Origin: Paramecium tetraurelia
Taxonomy: Eukaryota; Ciliophora; Oligohymenophorea; Peniculida; Parameciidae
Assembly: GCF_000165425.1 (NCBI RefSeq)
Contig: NW_001799630.1
Span: 660,290 to 724,289 of the forward strand
Reading direction: 5' to 3'
Length of the DNA: 64,000 nt
Positions 15,801-28,330 of the stretch are shown one piece after another. Each line of letters starts with the position of its first letter. Position 1 is the stretch's first letter. Under the pieces are notes generated by a model, which saw only the letters and a list, made by a program, of their open reading frames with translations, made no database searches and was not told the DNA's origin. The translations under genes and the position numbers were made by a program.

Positions 15801-16849
15801 TTATCATCATATTATTATTAAATCTAATACTGTAGCCAAATCTCGACCTATTAAGGACATCAATGCACTCAATACTCAAACATTTTCTAAAAATACTATT
15901 TTTGATTATTTTCAGTTAGATATTTTATATAAAATATTTCATTAATTATTATTTATTTATTATTACAAAAATTATATAATTAAGGATGTCTATGTATCCT
16001 TCTATTTGATCCTTAATCATTTTTTATATTGTCTTTCTAATCTCAAACAATACAAAAATATAATGAAGATTATCTGTTAGACATACTCTTAAGCTTTCTT
16101 AATAATTAATTAAGATTATTCTTGAGAGCGGAATAATTAATTTAATTAATTTGCTCCTATTCTTTTTTGATTTAAATGTAGTGCTAACTGAGTTTATAGA
16201 TGATAAAAGACTATTATTATTAAGTAATCAAAATTCTGTAATTTTTATTAAATTACAAATTACTAAATAGGAGCTTATTATGAAATAACTCTTAATTTTA
16301 AATGTGACTAATTCCTTAATCAATTGAGATCTTTTTATTCACTTTCAAGGTGAGATTATGAATGTGTGATTAATAATTAATTTAAGGAATAAACCGTTTT
16401 TTTTCAAGTTGCTCAATAGCACTCTTTTCCAAATTGTTTCTCTAGATAAATAAATTAATAGCAACATCAATTAATATTAATTCTTGAGTTTAAGTACTAA
16501 TTATACATTTACCAAAAATGATAAGCAAAATTCTAAATCTTAAATTTCTCAGAATATGCAATAATAATTCCACTATGCTTGGCAAATGAAAAGTTTTGTT
16601 AATATTATAATTATTCGTACTTTTTCAGAACCAATTATATTTAAACAGGTATTACTAAAAATTCATAGAACTTTAAAATCATTCTATTTTTTTTTCACAC
16701 CTTGAAAGTACTCAATGAGGAAATGAGTATAGGATTACTATGCTTTCAACTGTGGCACTTAAACTTATGTCCTGTTTAATTGTTTATTGAATATAGTTTT
16801 GTTGGAATTACTAATTTATTTGCAATAAATTTAACATTTAATATTATTA
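15801..16849. other. Long intergenic region between convergent genes
   Basis: More than 1 kb between the MORN stop and the mL43 stop is long for this compact genome. I could not assemble a convincing coding frame on either strand. It holds two short inverted repeats: CTTTCAAGGTG at about 16342 against CACCTTGAAAG at about 16699, and GCTCCTATT at about 16152 against AATAGGAGC at about 16267. It may hold a decayed gene or a noncoding RNA; neither is shown. Confidence 0.35.
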
Positions 16850-17413
16850 TCAAATATTACTTGCTTTCTTAACTCCCAATCTTGGCTTTTATATTTATTA
16901 ATATGGATCCACTCTTTTTTCATAAAAATCAATTGGTTTATCACGTGGTACAATCCTTGGCTCTGGCACTTCAACTGGAGGATATGACCTAGATATTTCC
17001 ATTTAATGTCTAGGATATATATTTGTCTTAAATAGATTCTCATTCCAACCCCCTTAGATTGATGGTGTGAGTGTAGTCACTTTTCTTCCAGCGTGTCTTA
17101 CACTTTATTAACCAACTAATTAATATTAAATTATTATACAGGAATTTCTCAATAATGCAATTCTATCTATAATCTCTTGATCTTCTTCCAAGCCCTTTAA
17201 AGATATTTATTTTTAGTATCCATTAACATATATTCCATTTAAATATGGATGAGTATTTTTTTTCATATAAATTTGCAAGTTTATTTTAGGTTGATTCAAT
17301 AAAGGATGCTCAATCAAAGTTGGTAAGAATAGTCTGATTTTTGCAGAGCTGCCGCCATAATCACAATAGAATATTTGAAGGAATTTTAATTAAAATATGC
17401 CTCTTGAACACAT
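16850..17413 (-). CDS. MRPL43: Mitochondrial ribosomal protein mL43
   Basis: ATG 17411-17413 (a TGA lies in frame 27 bases upstream, so the start is clear) to TGA 16850-16852. mL43 is a protein of the large subunit of mitochondrial ribosomes with the L51/S25/CI-B8 thioredoxin-like fold. Diagnostic stretches are CDYGGSSAKIRLFL, THPYLNGIYVNGY, SVRHAGRKVTTLTPSIQGGW, matching the family's GGSS, HP-x-L-x-G-x-Y-x-NG and PSVQG-x-W signatures. A 24-base intron (17116-17139) is inferred from homology only, since its length is a multiple of three and it contains no TGA. The C-terminal tail is basic. Length is about 180 residues, slightly longer than fungal versions. Confidence 0.88.
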
Positions 17414-17505
17414 TTATTTAATTTTAATTTTAATATTTCATTTGATAAGAAAATTTAAACAAAGTCATTAAAAATGTATAAAAATCATTTGCTTATAAAG
17501 AGAAT

Positions 17506-20500
17506 TCATTAAGTTGCTTTCTACTTTGAAAAAGGGATTTCCAACTCCTCATCAGAGTCTTATTTATGTTTTTCTTTACTGTTACTAACTTGGCTATTAT
17601 CAATTATGCATTTTTGGACAACATTAAGTTTCTCAGGACTTTTTGACACTCTGTTAACGATTTTGTTAATCTCTTTTGTGGTGAGTCCAGTTTATTATTT
17701 TAATCTATTTCTTAATTATTGCTCTGATTTCAGGATTTCTTTTTTCTCCTCTTCTTATTTATTACTTTGATGATATTCTGAACTCTTCGATTCATAAAAA
17801 GCATAGAATTTTTAATAGGTCAGTTTATCAATTTACAATGTTTTTAATAATTTGGTTGGCTTATAAAATATGTGGCTTAACAATCCAAATAGAAATATAT
17901 TGGATAAATCTTAAAATCCAGTTTGGATCATTTCAGCACAATTATTGATAAATTTCATTCTCTTTTCATTAACGTTTAATTTATTAACAGACGCAATGTA
18001 TGAGTTTATGCATAATTTTGATAAATTCATTAAAGTTTTCCTCACTTTATGATTAATAGTGAATTGAGGAATAGTCAACAACAAATTTCCAGAAATCCTC
18101 CTTTTTTGAACCCTGATCGTTCTCAATAACTTTTTATAATGATTATGAAATGGATGTTAAAATTGTAGGTTTTAAATCACTAAAGTAACAACTGGATTTC
18201 ATGAGATCAAATAAATAAGATAGGAATTGAATGCCAAATTCTTTATTTGTTAGTATTTATGGACATTGATTCATCAATTTTATTGAATTGTTGAATAATT
18301 CCATTTATAAAGTACTGATTTAAGGTAAATTATCAATCAAAGGGCGACTTTTCCTTCTTTTGAAATCATTTTATTTTTCTTTTTCTAATTTAACTTATCT
18401 AGATAATTCAGAAAGCACAAAATTATGAAAATGGATGTACAATAATGAATATGTCTAGGAAGATATGTAGTACTATAAGTTTAATCTTTATAATTTGAAG
18501 TTGTTAGTATAAATTAAATTATTGATTACTAGTTGTAAAATAGTGATATGATGTTGATCCTTGTTTTTATTTTCTAAAATTTAGAAGCAATAATTAAAAA
18601 ATAGATCCCTTATTTCTTTGTAATTAGCTTCATGATCATTCTCTTAAGGTTTACTAGAACTTAACAGATTTCTGATTTAATTTTGAAGTGAACTGGCCAA
18701 TAAATTAGCATTTATGATGATTGATTTTTCATCTTTATTTTCAAAAATGGAACTAATTGGATTTAGAATTTATTTTGGAAAGACTAAGTTTTGTTTAATC
18801 AAACATTCAATTTTCTAAAGATTCAAAAAATTTAACTTCTCCTTGTAAATCTTTATTCCATACTTAACTAATTCCTTTAGACAATCTTTAACCACTTCTG
18901 AATCTGATTGTTATTATTGATATATAAACATCATTTTACAGACCTGATTAATTATCCCAATATTTTGACTTTTTTGAAAAATCTTTTACACTCCGATGAC
19001 AATTGCTTTCATATCCTTAAGAGGTATTGATTTAGAGTTTAAGTTTTAATAGATGTGTAGATAAGGAAATAGCAAATTCTAAAAGATTATAGATTGATAT
19101 AAATACCTCATCAATCAAATCGATTGAGGACTTAACTTTACTCAAAAAGTAACTAGTAAATTGATCGGTGAACTGGGTTTCTTCATCCTTCACTTCTAAC
19201 CACCAGAATTTCGTTTAAGTATTTTGATATGATAGTATCGATGCATAAAAATAGAAACCCATAATCTAGAATTATTCTTATTAATCCCCTTCAAAAAACT
19301 GAGAGTATTATTCAGGCAAGCAGACAAATGGATGACTATGAACAAAAGAAAATATAAAATTTTAGCATTCCTCATAGCTTTGAATTTCAAAAGGTGCATA
19401 AGTCAAGTAAAATTCAGTCAATTTTATGACACTTTTAATTGGTTTTTCAAATAAATGCAGTAAAAAAGAAGATTCATATCTCACTCTAAGATTTTTTGCA
19501 AATAATATTCTAATGAAGGCTTAACAAGTCTTGGTTTTAAAAAAGTTACTCACTACATTTGTATTTTTTGAAAACATCTATAAATATTATTAAAATTATA
19601 CCTTTAAGAAATTGATCAATTTTAGTTGAACACTCTCATTGGGATCGAATATTAAGCTTATGACAGCCTCTTATTCTTCTTACAGAAAATCAATTATTGG
19701 TTATATAGATTTTTTGCTTTCAATCAAAGACTTTTAGATTTTTTCTAATTCATTCAAAGCGGATTCCCTGCATTCATGATTTTCACTTAAAAATAAACAC
19801 CCTAAGTAACTATAATAGGGGTCTGTAGGAATATCTGGATTCAAAAAGGAATGGAATAAAATTTGAATTGCTTTTCTCTTAATTAAAGTTTACACATCCT
19901 AAGTTCTATTAGTTACTAAATATTCGAAAATATTATTAATAAATTTAGTTGCTTCTTTCAATTCCTGCTCATCTTCTATAATTAATCTATTAAAATTATA
20001 CTTATAAATTCTAAGAAATGGGATATCGAATTAATTACTAAATCTATGACCTCCAAAGCAGCCAATCTCGCAGTTCTAAACTTAGTTTAGGAGATAGTTG
20101 TAAGCCAGTTATAGGTATATCTGAAAAACCCCTCACATTAGAAGGGCAATTACGTCTAGGTTGAAAATAGGGTATCAAAAAATTGTTTTAAGACTTTATT
20201 ATTTTCAATTTATTAGCATTATTATTCATCAATTAAATTGGACTAATTTTCAAGTTAGAGTGATTCCAATTTATTAATTATTTCTTCCAAATTGACATTG
20301 ACAAGACTCAATCCTTTCAAATATTGATTGCAATGATCCATTCCAACCAACTTTAAATAAAAAGACACAAAACTAAGTAAAACTCCTTATGGGCTTTCAA
20401 GTAATAAATCTTCTAGTTTGATTATCACACCTGATTATTCAATGTCTGGATCATTCATACATTCTACAATTAGTTTATTATTACCATAAATTTCAACCAA

Positions 20501-20566
20501 TTTGATTTCTTCAATTTGTTAAAGTTCAGATTCTCTTTTATTTTATTTCTTTGCTCCCTTTTTCAT
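17506..20566 (-). CDS. Cohesin subunit SCC3/STAG-like
   Basis: ATG 20566 to TGA 17506-17508, with several 24-28 base introns; about 980 residues, the size of SCC3/STAG. SCC3 binds the kleisin of cohesin and stabilises the ring on DNA for sister chromatid cohesion. The N-terminal part has WLTTISQTKFRTARLAALEV and the segment PYYSYLGCLFLSENHECRES, which fits the stromalin conservative domain (compare YLKYIGWTLHDK-x-x-x-VR in animals). The rest is helical HEAT-like sequence and the tail is acidic and Ser-rich. Conservation is weak, so the family call is probable rather than certain. It lies 93 bases upstream of mL43 on the same strand. Confidence 0.62.
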
Positions 20567-21303
20567 ACTAGTTCTTTAGCTTAAATTATAATTTTATTAA
20601 TGTTAATGTGATATTAAGATTTCCCTTAAATCTAGCTTAATTTGATTATTTAGAACTCTTACTATTTTTCTTGTTGATTTTTATTAATTTATAATTTATT
20701 GTTATATTAATTTCAAAATAGTAGAAGAAAAGTATTAACAATAATACATTAAAATATATGAATTCTTAGGGTTCCCTTTATGATAGGAAGTTAATAATTT
20801 AAAGGAAAATAAAATTGAATCCTAAATAATCAAATAATTAGAAATATAGAAAAGATCTTAACTCAGACATAGAAGTAATAAACTTCTAATCTACATAAAG
20901 ATAATTTTAATAATTATAACAGATAAGCTCTAAAGGATAATCTTTATTTGAATAGCATTTTAATTTGCCATCTTAATAAAGATATTGAAATTAAATTTAA
21001 AACAGTTAAAAGGATCCAAAAAAAAGAAAGCAGAAGATATTGGATTAAGTTTCTAAGTTATATCAAATACAACTATTTGTTATGTATTCAATTAGAATAT
21101 AAGACTCCGTTTTAAATTATCTTGAATCAATTTATTTGCATAATTAAGTAAAGTAATTTCTTCCTTATTTTGTAATTTACATAGTTTAATTTATACTTCA
21201 TTTCTAATATATCACTTACTTCAATGTTAACAATCCTTTCCTGTCAATTTATTTTATTCTCAAACAGATTAATTAGTTTAAATTAATTTGTATTTTTATC
21301 ATT
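20567..21303. other. Divergent intergenic region
   Basis: This region separates the starts of the SCC3-like gene (minus) and the RBR gene (plus). A Gln/Asn/Lys-rich frame from ATG at about 20758 runs 70-80 codons and another open stretch follows, but such runs are expected by chance with a single stop codon in AT-rich DNA. It probably holds both promoters. Confidence 0.35.
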
Positions 21304-22709
21304 ATGGACGATTACTTAGATGAAGAATAGTACTTGGGATTAGAGGATGAATATGACAATAGCATCTATAATAATGTCACGTTATTGAGTGCTAATGACC
21401 TTTATTAAGAATTCAAAGATCGGCTAGAAATTATCAAAGATAAGATTGGAGAGACATCTTAAGTTGTTTTAAATGTACTTAAATAAAGATATCAAGATAT
21501 TAATCTTTTTCAATTTTGAAGTTAAAACCATATATGAGAAACTGTTGCTAAATGATGAGTTTGAATAAATCAAAGTTTAACTTGAAGAATAAGGCATTTA
21601 CAAGGAATCTAAAGTGAACATTAATGACAACCTCATTTGTTCAATATGTGAATAGACTAATGCTTAGGGTTTTAGTTTAAATTGCAATCATAAGTTTTGT
21701 AAGAGCTGTTGGAATCAAATGATTGAGATCTAATTCTCAAGTTAAATACCTTTGGTGAGATGTTTACAGGATTAATGTTTTGAGAGATTGCCTCATTAGT
21801 TTTTAGAATAATACCCTAAATATAAGTAAATATTGATTAAGAGATTCATGCAACATGATGATTAAATTACTTGGTGTCCAGGTAAATTTTTAAGTAAGAA
21901 CGATAGGATTGAATTGTGAGAATGTTTTTAAGTGTTTGAATTTTTCGAATTCAATTAAATGTCCCTGTGGTATCAAATTTTGTTCTAAATGCAGAAATGA
22001 AAAACACCATCCAATCCCATGTGATATTCTGAAAAAAGTCTTAGAATACCAACAATCAAATGATTATTGGGCAATTTTACATGCCTCAAAGTGTCCCTAA
22101 TGTGGAAGACTAATCTAACGTACAGAGGGTTGCTTTCATTTGAAATGTTTATGTGGATAACATTTCTGCTTTAAATGCTCAGGACCATGGGCAAAGGATC
22201 ATGAGCAGAGTTTTTATACATGCCCTTATATGAATACAAATAAGAATCCATCTAAATATGCCTTATAGTTGAAGGATGAACTGTAGAGTATCAATAACAA
22301 TATTCGAAACATCGAATAGTCAGTAAAAACTTTGAAATAGTAAGTTAAAAAAGTCTTGTTAGATGATCTTTTAGAGTATTCAGAAAAGGCTATTTAACTT
22401 TTCAAAACATCCAAATCGTAACATTTTATTGATTATATATTTAGATTTTTGTTTTATAAATTCCATTTAATGGAGAATAAGGATGTTTAAATGTGCGAAT
22501 AAACATTCTAATGTTTTCAAGAGGAATTGAATAGTTGCTTAATAATTATTCAAAAGAAGGTCTTAGAAGTTCAAGACAATGAATCTTTAAAAGAGAGAAC
22601 GATGCTTGAATACATCAATTTCGAGGATTCAGAAAAGAAAGTCTTAAGAAATTTAAAAATCAAAAAATAACTTATAAAACAATATATAATTGAAACTTTA
22701 ATTAAGTGA
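21304..22709 (+). CDS. RBR-type E3 ubiquitin ligase (Ariadne-like)
   Basis: ATG 21304 to TGA 22707-22709, about 450 residues. RBR ligases take ubiquitin from an E2 onto a catalytic Cys in RING2 and then pass it to substrate. Order: acidic N-terminus, UBA-like helices, RING1 (LICSICEQTNAQGFSLNCNH, CKSCW), IBR (CENVFKCLNFSNSIKCPCG, CSKCRNEKHHPIPC), RING2 (KCPQCGRLIQRTEGCFHLKC, CGQHFCFKC), and a helical Ariadne-like tail. The Cys in EGCFHLKC is the expected active site (Cys of the xGC motif). A 25-base GTA...TAG intron lies between RING1 and IBR. An earlier 22-base intron (21475-21496) appears to end in AAG; without it a TGA interrupts the UBA-like region. Confidence 0.9.
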
Positions 22710-22864
22710 TAACAAAACAATTAAATTATATTTCAGAATAAATCATTTATAAAGATTACATAATTTTCGTTTTCAATCATAAATTATTTATAATTGATTT
22801 TCTAAATGAATTGAACTACAATCACAATAATTTGTAAGTAACACATTAAATATACACATATAAA

Positions 22865-25314
22865 TCAATTTTAACAAGAATAATCCCAACCAAATACTTC
22901 ATTGATCCTTTCGCCATCTTAGGGATAGTCATGATCAATCAATCTGGTTGATAATAATTACTTGTTTGCCTCTTTTCTTTTGAGTACTGGTGCTATGTAT
23001 TCTTATTGTTTTAGTTTTAACCAATCGATTTCAGCAAAAATAATATGATTTTTAATTTGCTTGATGGATAATCTTTCATTTGGATTTTTAGTGATGATTT
23101 ATTCCAAGAAATTTTTGATAGATCCAGAAAAATGTTTTGGAATTCTGAGTTCTTCATTTTATATTCCATTTAATAGTACTCTAATGTTGTTGCTAAAATG
23201 TGGAGGATAACCTGATAGCATTTCATACAACAAAAGACCCACTGTATAAATATCTGTACTTTATGTTACTCCATGGCCATTCAATAGCTCAGGGGATAAA
23301 TAAGCAGGTGAACCACAAAACGTATGAGTTACATTAAAGCCTTCTTTGGAAAGTCCGAAATCTATGAGTTTTATGTAATTATTTTTTGTAACCATCACAT
23401 TTTCTGGCTTTAAATCTCTGTATATGAGATTTAAGGAGTGAAGATATTCTAATGCTAGTATAATTTAGGCTATAATGAAAACGGCTTAGGGTTCTTATAG
23501 AACTGTGCCCTTCGCCATATAATTTATGAGATCACCATTATCACAATATTCTAGAAGCATGTATAGATAGTGTTAAGTCTAATTAATATAATGTTAGATT
23601 CACTTGAAAAGAATGATGTAGTTTAACAACAAATGGGTGATTTAGATACTTCATTATGCTTAGTTCACTTTAAATGTACTTGACATCTTGTAAGACTTAT
23701 TATTTCAATTACTATTTAAGGGCATATATTTTGTTTTTATAGATAACCTAGTGTAGAATGGAATGAAATACTTTAAAGACTTATCCGAAAGCGCCTTTGC
23801 CAAGATGTGAGAGTACTTGGACATCTTTAATTTTGATGGAACTTCTAGTGTAATTGTAGATCTGATGCTAACTTAAAATAGATTTTTCATATTGATTCAT
23901 TTAGATGCTTTGTTTTTCAACATCAAATATTTCAATTTCTTGATTTTATTTTTCCATCATGACTTAAAGAATGGTTTTTTTTTATTTTTCTTATTCATAT
24001 TAATTCAATTTTTGATTGGTGTATCTACAATACCCAATTGAATTTTTGATGGATTCCAGCCACTATCGAGCAGCATTTTTGGTTTGAAATGCAATATGCA
24101 AATGCTTGTTAAAGTACTGTATTTCTAGATAGAATAGCTTTTTGTCTTGGAACCAAAGATCCTTTGATAACTTGATTTCATTGATAAACTCCAAGGGAAT
24201 TAACTCTCAAAAAATAGTAATAAAATACTTGGGATTAAAAGGGTATTAGATGGATGTCTTATATCTTGCAATGGCTCCTGAGTCTGGATCGCAAATAAGG
24301 TAGTTATCAATTAGAAGTAATTTGAAATAGGAAACTACTTTTGCACTTCCTTTAATAATGGGAGGTTTTTGTGGTCGATTAGTGAAGAAGGAGTTGAGTG
24401 AATAGAATGTGCAAATGGATTACCTAAAGGAATTGATGATGTCAAATTGTTTGTTTCTTAGAATGAGGAGTTCCTTTTGGAGGATTTTCTTAGTTCTTTC
24501 TCCTGCCACATCGACAACAGACTTGCCTTGGAATGTTATTGAGATGTCTATTTTGGGGTGTTTCAATAACAACTCTATAAGTTCTTGATCATCGATTTAG
24601 GCAGCAATATGTAGAGCAGTTCCTTTGGTGGTTATCTGATTGACGTTGATTGAGTTGGAACCTATGATGAGGTTTGCCACTAGGCTAGGTAGATTTGAAT
24701 AATTTACTTTTGATGTTTGATTACCAAATGGCTATTTATAAGCAATTCCACCCATCTTTGGAGAGAATAGAGATGTCACCTCCAGAACTGATTAACCATA
24801 AGTACATCTTGTCATCTCCTAAAAAGGTGACTAGATGGAGTGCATTCCATCCTGTCAATTCAATTCCATTTATCAATTAGGCTCGATCATTTCTGTCTTC
24901 CAAAAAGAGTTCCAGGTCACTCAGAAGAGACATTCTGATTAGTTAGAACATGGTCTCTTGTTCAGGAGTGGAATTAGCTGAAGTATCAAGAAATTGCGAG
25001 GGATCGAATTACGATGAAAATGAAGAAGCCATATCGGAGAAGGGATCTGTGGTTTTTTATGCGAATATGGCAGAGCCTTATTAAATCTAATAATCACATA
25101 TGTAAAGGTTTAATTCATCAAGAACAATCTTCTTAATCTAAAATGTTACTTTCTCATTGGTTTATATCAAAATCAATTTCAGTTGGTTTTAATCAATTCC
25201 TGTCAAATTTGAAACTTAATCATACAACTCGGATATTTTATATTTCGACGAGATTTTGAGTTGCTCGACATTCAAAATTCCCCATTCATTATAATATCTA
25301 ATTATGATTTTCAT
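22865..25314 (-). CDS. Ubl-ankyrin-PH-AGC protein kinase
   Basis: ATG 25314 to TGA 22865-22867. Domain order: a ubiquitin-like fold ([20 protein letters not shown] ... YICDYQIQQGSAI, residues 1-80), two or more ankyrin repeats ([34 protein letters not shown]), a PH-like domain ([17 protein letters not shown] ... [15 protein letters not shown]) and a complete AGC kinase domain: [37 protein letters not shown]. Catalytic residues are intact. Introns of 28 and 25 bases fit. One problem: an in-frame TGA (24207-24209) lies inside the PH region, with matching frame on both sides and no intron that removes it cleanly. It is therefore either a broken gene, a sequence error or a structure I have missed. 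The starting Met at 25032 is a weaker alternative. Confidence 0.8.
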
Positions 25315-25397
25315 AATATAAATAATATATAATTATTTCTTACACAAATGAACTCCAGATATACTCTTATTATCAAATTAATTATACACATTAATTT

Positions 25398-27156
25398 TCA
25401 CATTAGTTTTTGCTGCAATTCAATATCGTAAGGTTCAGATGAGTCTGACCATCCTTCTGGCTTCATTTTTCTTTCAAAATATTATCTGTTTTTCTTGAGT
25501 GCATCTCTCCCCTCAAAGATCAGTCTGTCCGAAAATGTATTGTTGAAAATGAACTGCTTCATCCCAATCAACTAGAGAGTCTTGTCGAACAAATCAAAGT
25601 AATTAATCAAACACAACACAATCAATAGACAAGGCATCAAAGCTGTGATGCTTATCCCGAATATTGGCAACAACTCAATCTAAATAGTTAAATTATTCAA
25701 TTCATACATTCCCCATCGCATATCTAAAGGCAGTCTCCTACTTCAACTTAATCATATTCAAGAAGTTCTAGCATAACGGTGCTCCCACTCTACTAAAGTT
25801 GATGGTGGCAAACATGAGACTCGGAGCATCTGTCTAATGATCCCCGTAGAGTCCATAAAATCCCTGGATTCTTATTTTGAATAGACCATAATAAACACAG
25901 AATGCTATGTACAACAGAGGAATAAAAGAATAAAAGGAAATGCTCAATAATCCATCGACGTATCTGAGAGGCAAACCGAATATCGTAAATTATGTACCCA
26001 TAAAGATGGTCACTTCAGATATCAACACCAAAATGGACAAGATCCCAAAGATCAAAGATATAATTATCTTAAACTGCGGTTTGATAACACAAAGCCATTG
26101 CCATTCCAGCAAATCCAATTGCTAAGCCAAAGAACCTTCTCTTGGCTTCTTAAAAGAAAAATGAACTTTCTTATCCTAACTATTCATAGCCTTTATGATA
26201 TCCTCCATTTCATAAGCAGATTTGCAGTTCTCCTTCCATTGCGCTTTGATTCTCTTGTATTCCAACGAGTTCTTTCTTATCTCCTAATAGAGATTCATCA
26301 TCTCCTCCACAGATTCAGGTCCCTTATTTTTAAAGAAAGCCCCAGTTATGGTTATGAGGAGTTGAGACTTTCTCTTCTCCTCCTCCTTCTTTAAGATCTT
26401 GTGCATGTTCCTTGGGATCTTATTTAAGCATTTGTTGAGGTAATACATCATATCATCGTTCTCGAATCGTTGATCCTTTATTTGAAACACTTTCATCGAT
26501 GTTTCCAACAACTTATGATGAGCATCATCCTTCTCCCCATTTATGCTTGCAGTCCTGAAATAAAGATATTTCAGCTGTACATCCAATTGAGATGTCCTCA
26601 TTTACGCCTTTGGGATTATAACCAATCCGTAACCCAACAATACTATGATCAGAGCCACTCCAAATGAATTTGCCATGCTCTTCAAAAATGAACCCAAACC
26701 ACACTGTTGGGCCTATCCAGTATAGAAAATTGCTAGAACAAAAACCAAACCCACTACAGAAATTACTATATAGAATCTCATGTTGTTTTTCAGAGCCTTC
26801 TTGATTTTATCTTTCTTATCTAACTCAACTGATTCCTCGTATTCCTGCATTATGGGAATGACAGTCCAACACAATATGAAATTCGTCCAATAGAGAATTT
26901 GATAAGTCTAACTTATTATTAATGTCATTACTTCAGCCAAATTCAGGTAATCATTCGAAATATTTCCAACGCCTTAATCTCTATATGTAATGTATATGTC
27001 AAAGGGTAAAAATAGTAGCAGCAAAAAATTAATTAACCATGAAACCAGTGCCATCCCTTTTACATATATATTCACATCCTTGCTACAATAACTTTGAATC
27101 AAATAGCCAATTAAGCCAGTTACTATCAGGATTTCAAATATAAGTAATAAATACAT
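25398..27156 (-). CDS. LMBR1-like multi-pass membrane protein
   Basis: ATG 27156 to TGA 25398-25400, about 570 residues. The frame opens with a membrane segment (MYLLLIFEILIVTGLIGYL) and has about nine in all, arranged as five, a long charged helical cytosolic region, then four. This is the LMBR1/LMBD2 layout, and the segment SRVGAPLCQNFLNMIKL fits the family's PLC-x-NF motif. The C-terminal tail is hydrophilic. LMBR1-like proteins are lipocalin-receptor-related membrane proteins of the plasma membrane or lysosome; the function in ciliates is unknown. It stops 83 bases upstream of the Ubl-kinase start on the same strand. Confidence 0.8.
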
Positions 27157-28330
27157 TAATTTATATGCGCAATGATTAAAATATTTTAAGTCATTCTATG
27201 CCCAATACTGATAAATAGAAAATCAATTATATTATAGATAAATTTGTTCACGGAGCATTTTTTTTGATTCGAAATCACAAATCTATTAATGCTGCATTTA
27301 TAAATTAAGGAAAGAGAATATTTGTAAAACTGATATGCTTGCATTCTCAAATCCTACAATGGAGGTTTATAAATTTAGAAGTAATACCAATTTATATGCA
27401 AACTTACTTTGAAAAAAAAGTTAATAATTTTCCATACTCTACCATGCTAACATAATCTTTTTATTAATAGTTAATTAAATGCCAAAATTAATTAATCTCA
27501 TGCTAATATATTATTGATATCAGCCTAATCTGGTACTAAATTCTACTATATATATAAAATTATAAATGGCTTAATAATTATTATTTTGGATTTAATTGGG
27601 AATCCAATTTATTCCAAAAATAATATGTGTAGGTTTATTCACATAACTCTTATTGTATGTTAGCATGGATATAAGAATTGAATAACAAGTGAATATTAAT
27701 ATGAAAAAATTACAGGAAATTAAAACTACATTCAAATGCAATAATGAATTATTAATTTCTTTAGTAACCAATTAGTTTTTATAATAAATATAAAGGATAA
27801 AAATATCATTATGTTTGGGTCTAATACATCAAGATTTAGATATCTCAGAGATTGAAATACCTTAAGGTAAAGCTTATTATCTGTTAAATCATGAAGATTA
27901 AGAGATTATTCTAAAAAGTTGATATCACAGGGAATCGACTGAGAGAGCTAAACTATTTTCAAGAAACATAATTTTGATCTACAAAATTAATTAATGCTTA
28001 GATACTTTAAGTAATTTAGTAAATTAAATACAAATAGTAATTATTTTAGGGACTTCAATAATAAAACAATAGAGTGTTGGAGGAGTTGAAACAAAATTAG
28101 CAATTTTAACGTTGCAATGCAATAGATAGAATTAGAAAGTGAATTTAATCCTAATTTGATACAATATGAATGTGTTATTATTAAATGTTCAATTATAGTT
28201 AATATGAGGAGGAAATTAATCATCCTCAATATCGTACCAGAGTGAGATATCAGTAAGTATTGATGCTAACAAAAGGGACAAAGAGGTCAAAAGAAATCTG
28301 AATGGATAACTTGATGTGACATGTTTTTTA
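27157..28330. other. Intergenic, with probable 5' exons of the coiled-coil gene
   Basis: The first 600 bases hold nothing I can support. From about 27900 to 28330 the plus strand reads as coiled-coil-like peptide when short introns are assumed (for example KINQCLDTLSNL joined through a 31-base intron at 28019-28049 to GLQQQNNRVLEELKQNQQF, then NHPQYRTRVRYQ and DKEVKRNLNGQLD). This probably belongs to the gene annotated from 28331, but I could not find one splicing scheme that leads to a start codon, so the true start is open. Confidence 0.4.

Noticed and set aside
21475-21520. Frameshift in the T-run of the RBR ligase gene
   Set aside because: Possible, but a 22-base intron ending in AAG restores the frame and gives a good UBA-like helix, and the same acceptor occurs in several other genes here.
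27860-28140. Kinesin motor relic (pieces resembling the SSRSH and INKSL regions)
   Set aside because: Matches were very loose, no P-loop lies upstream, and the same bases read as coiled coil of the following gene when spliced.
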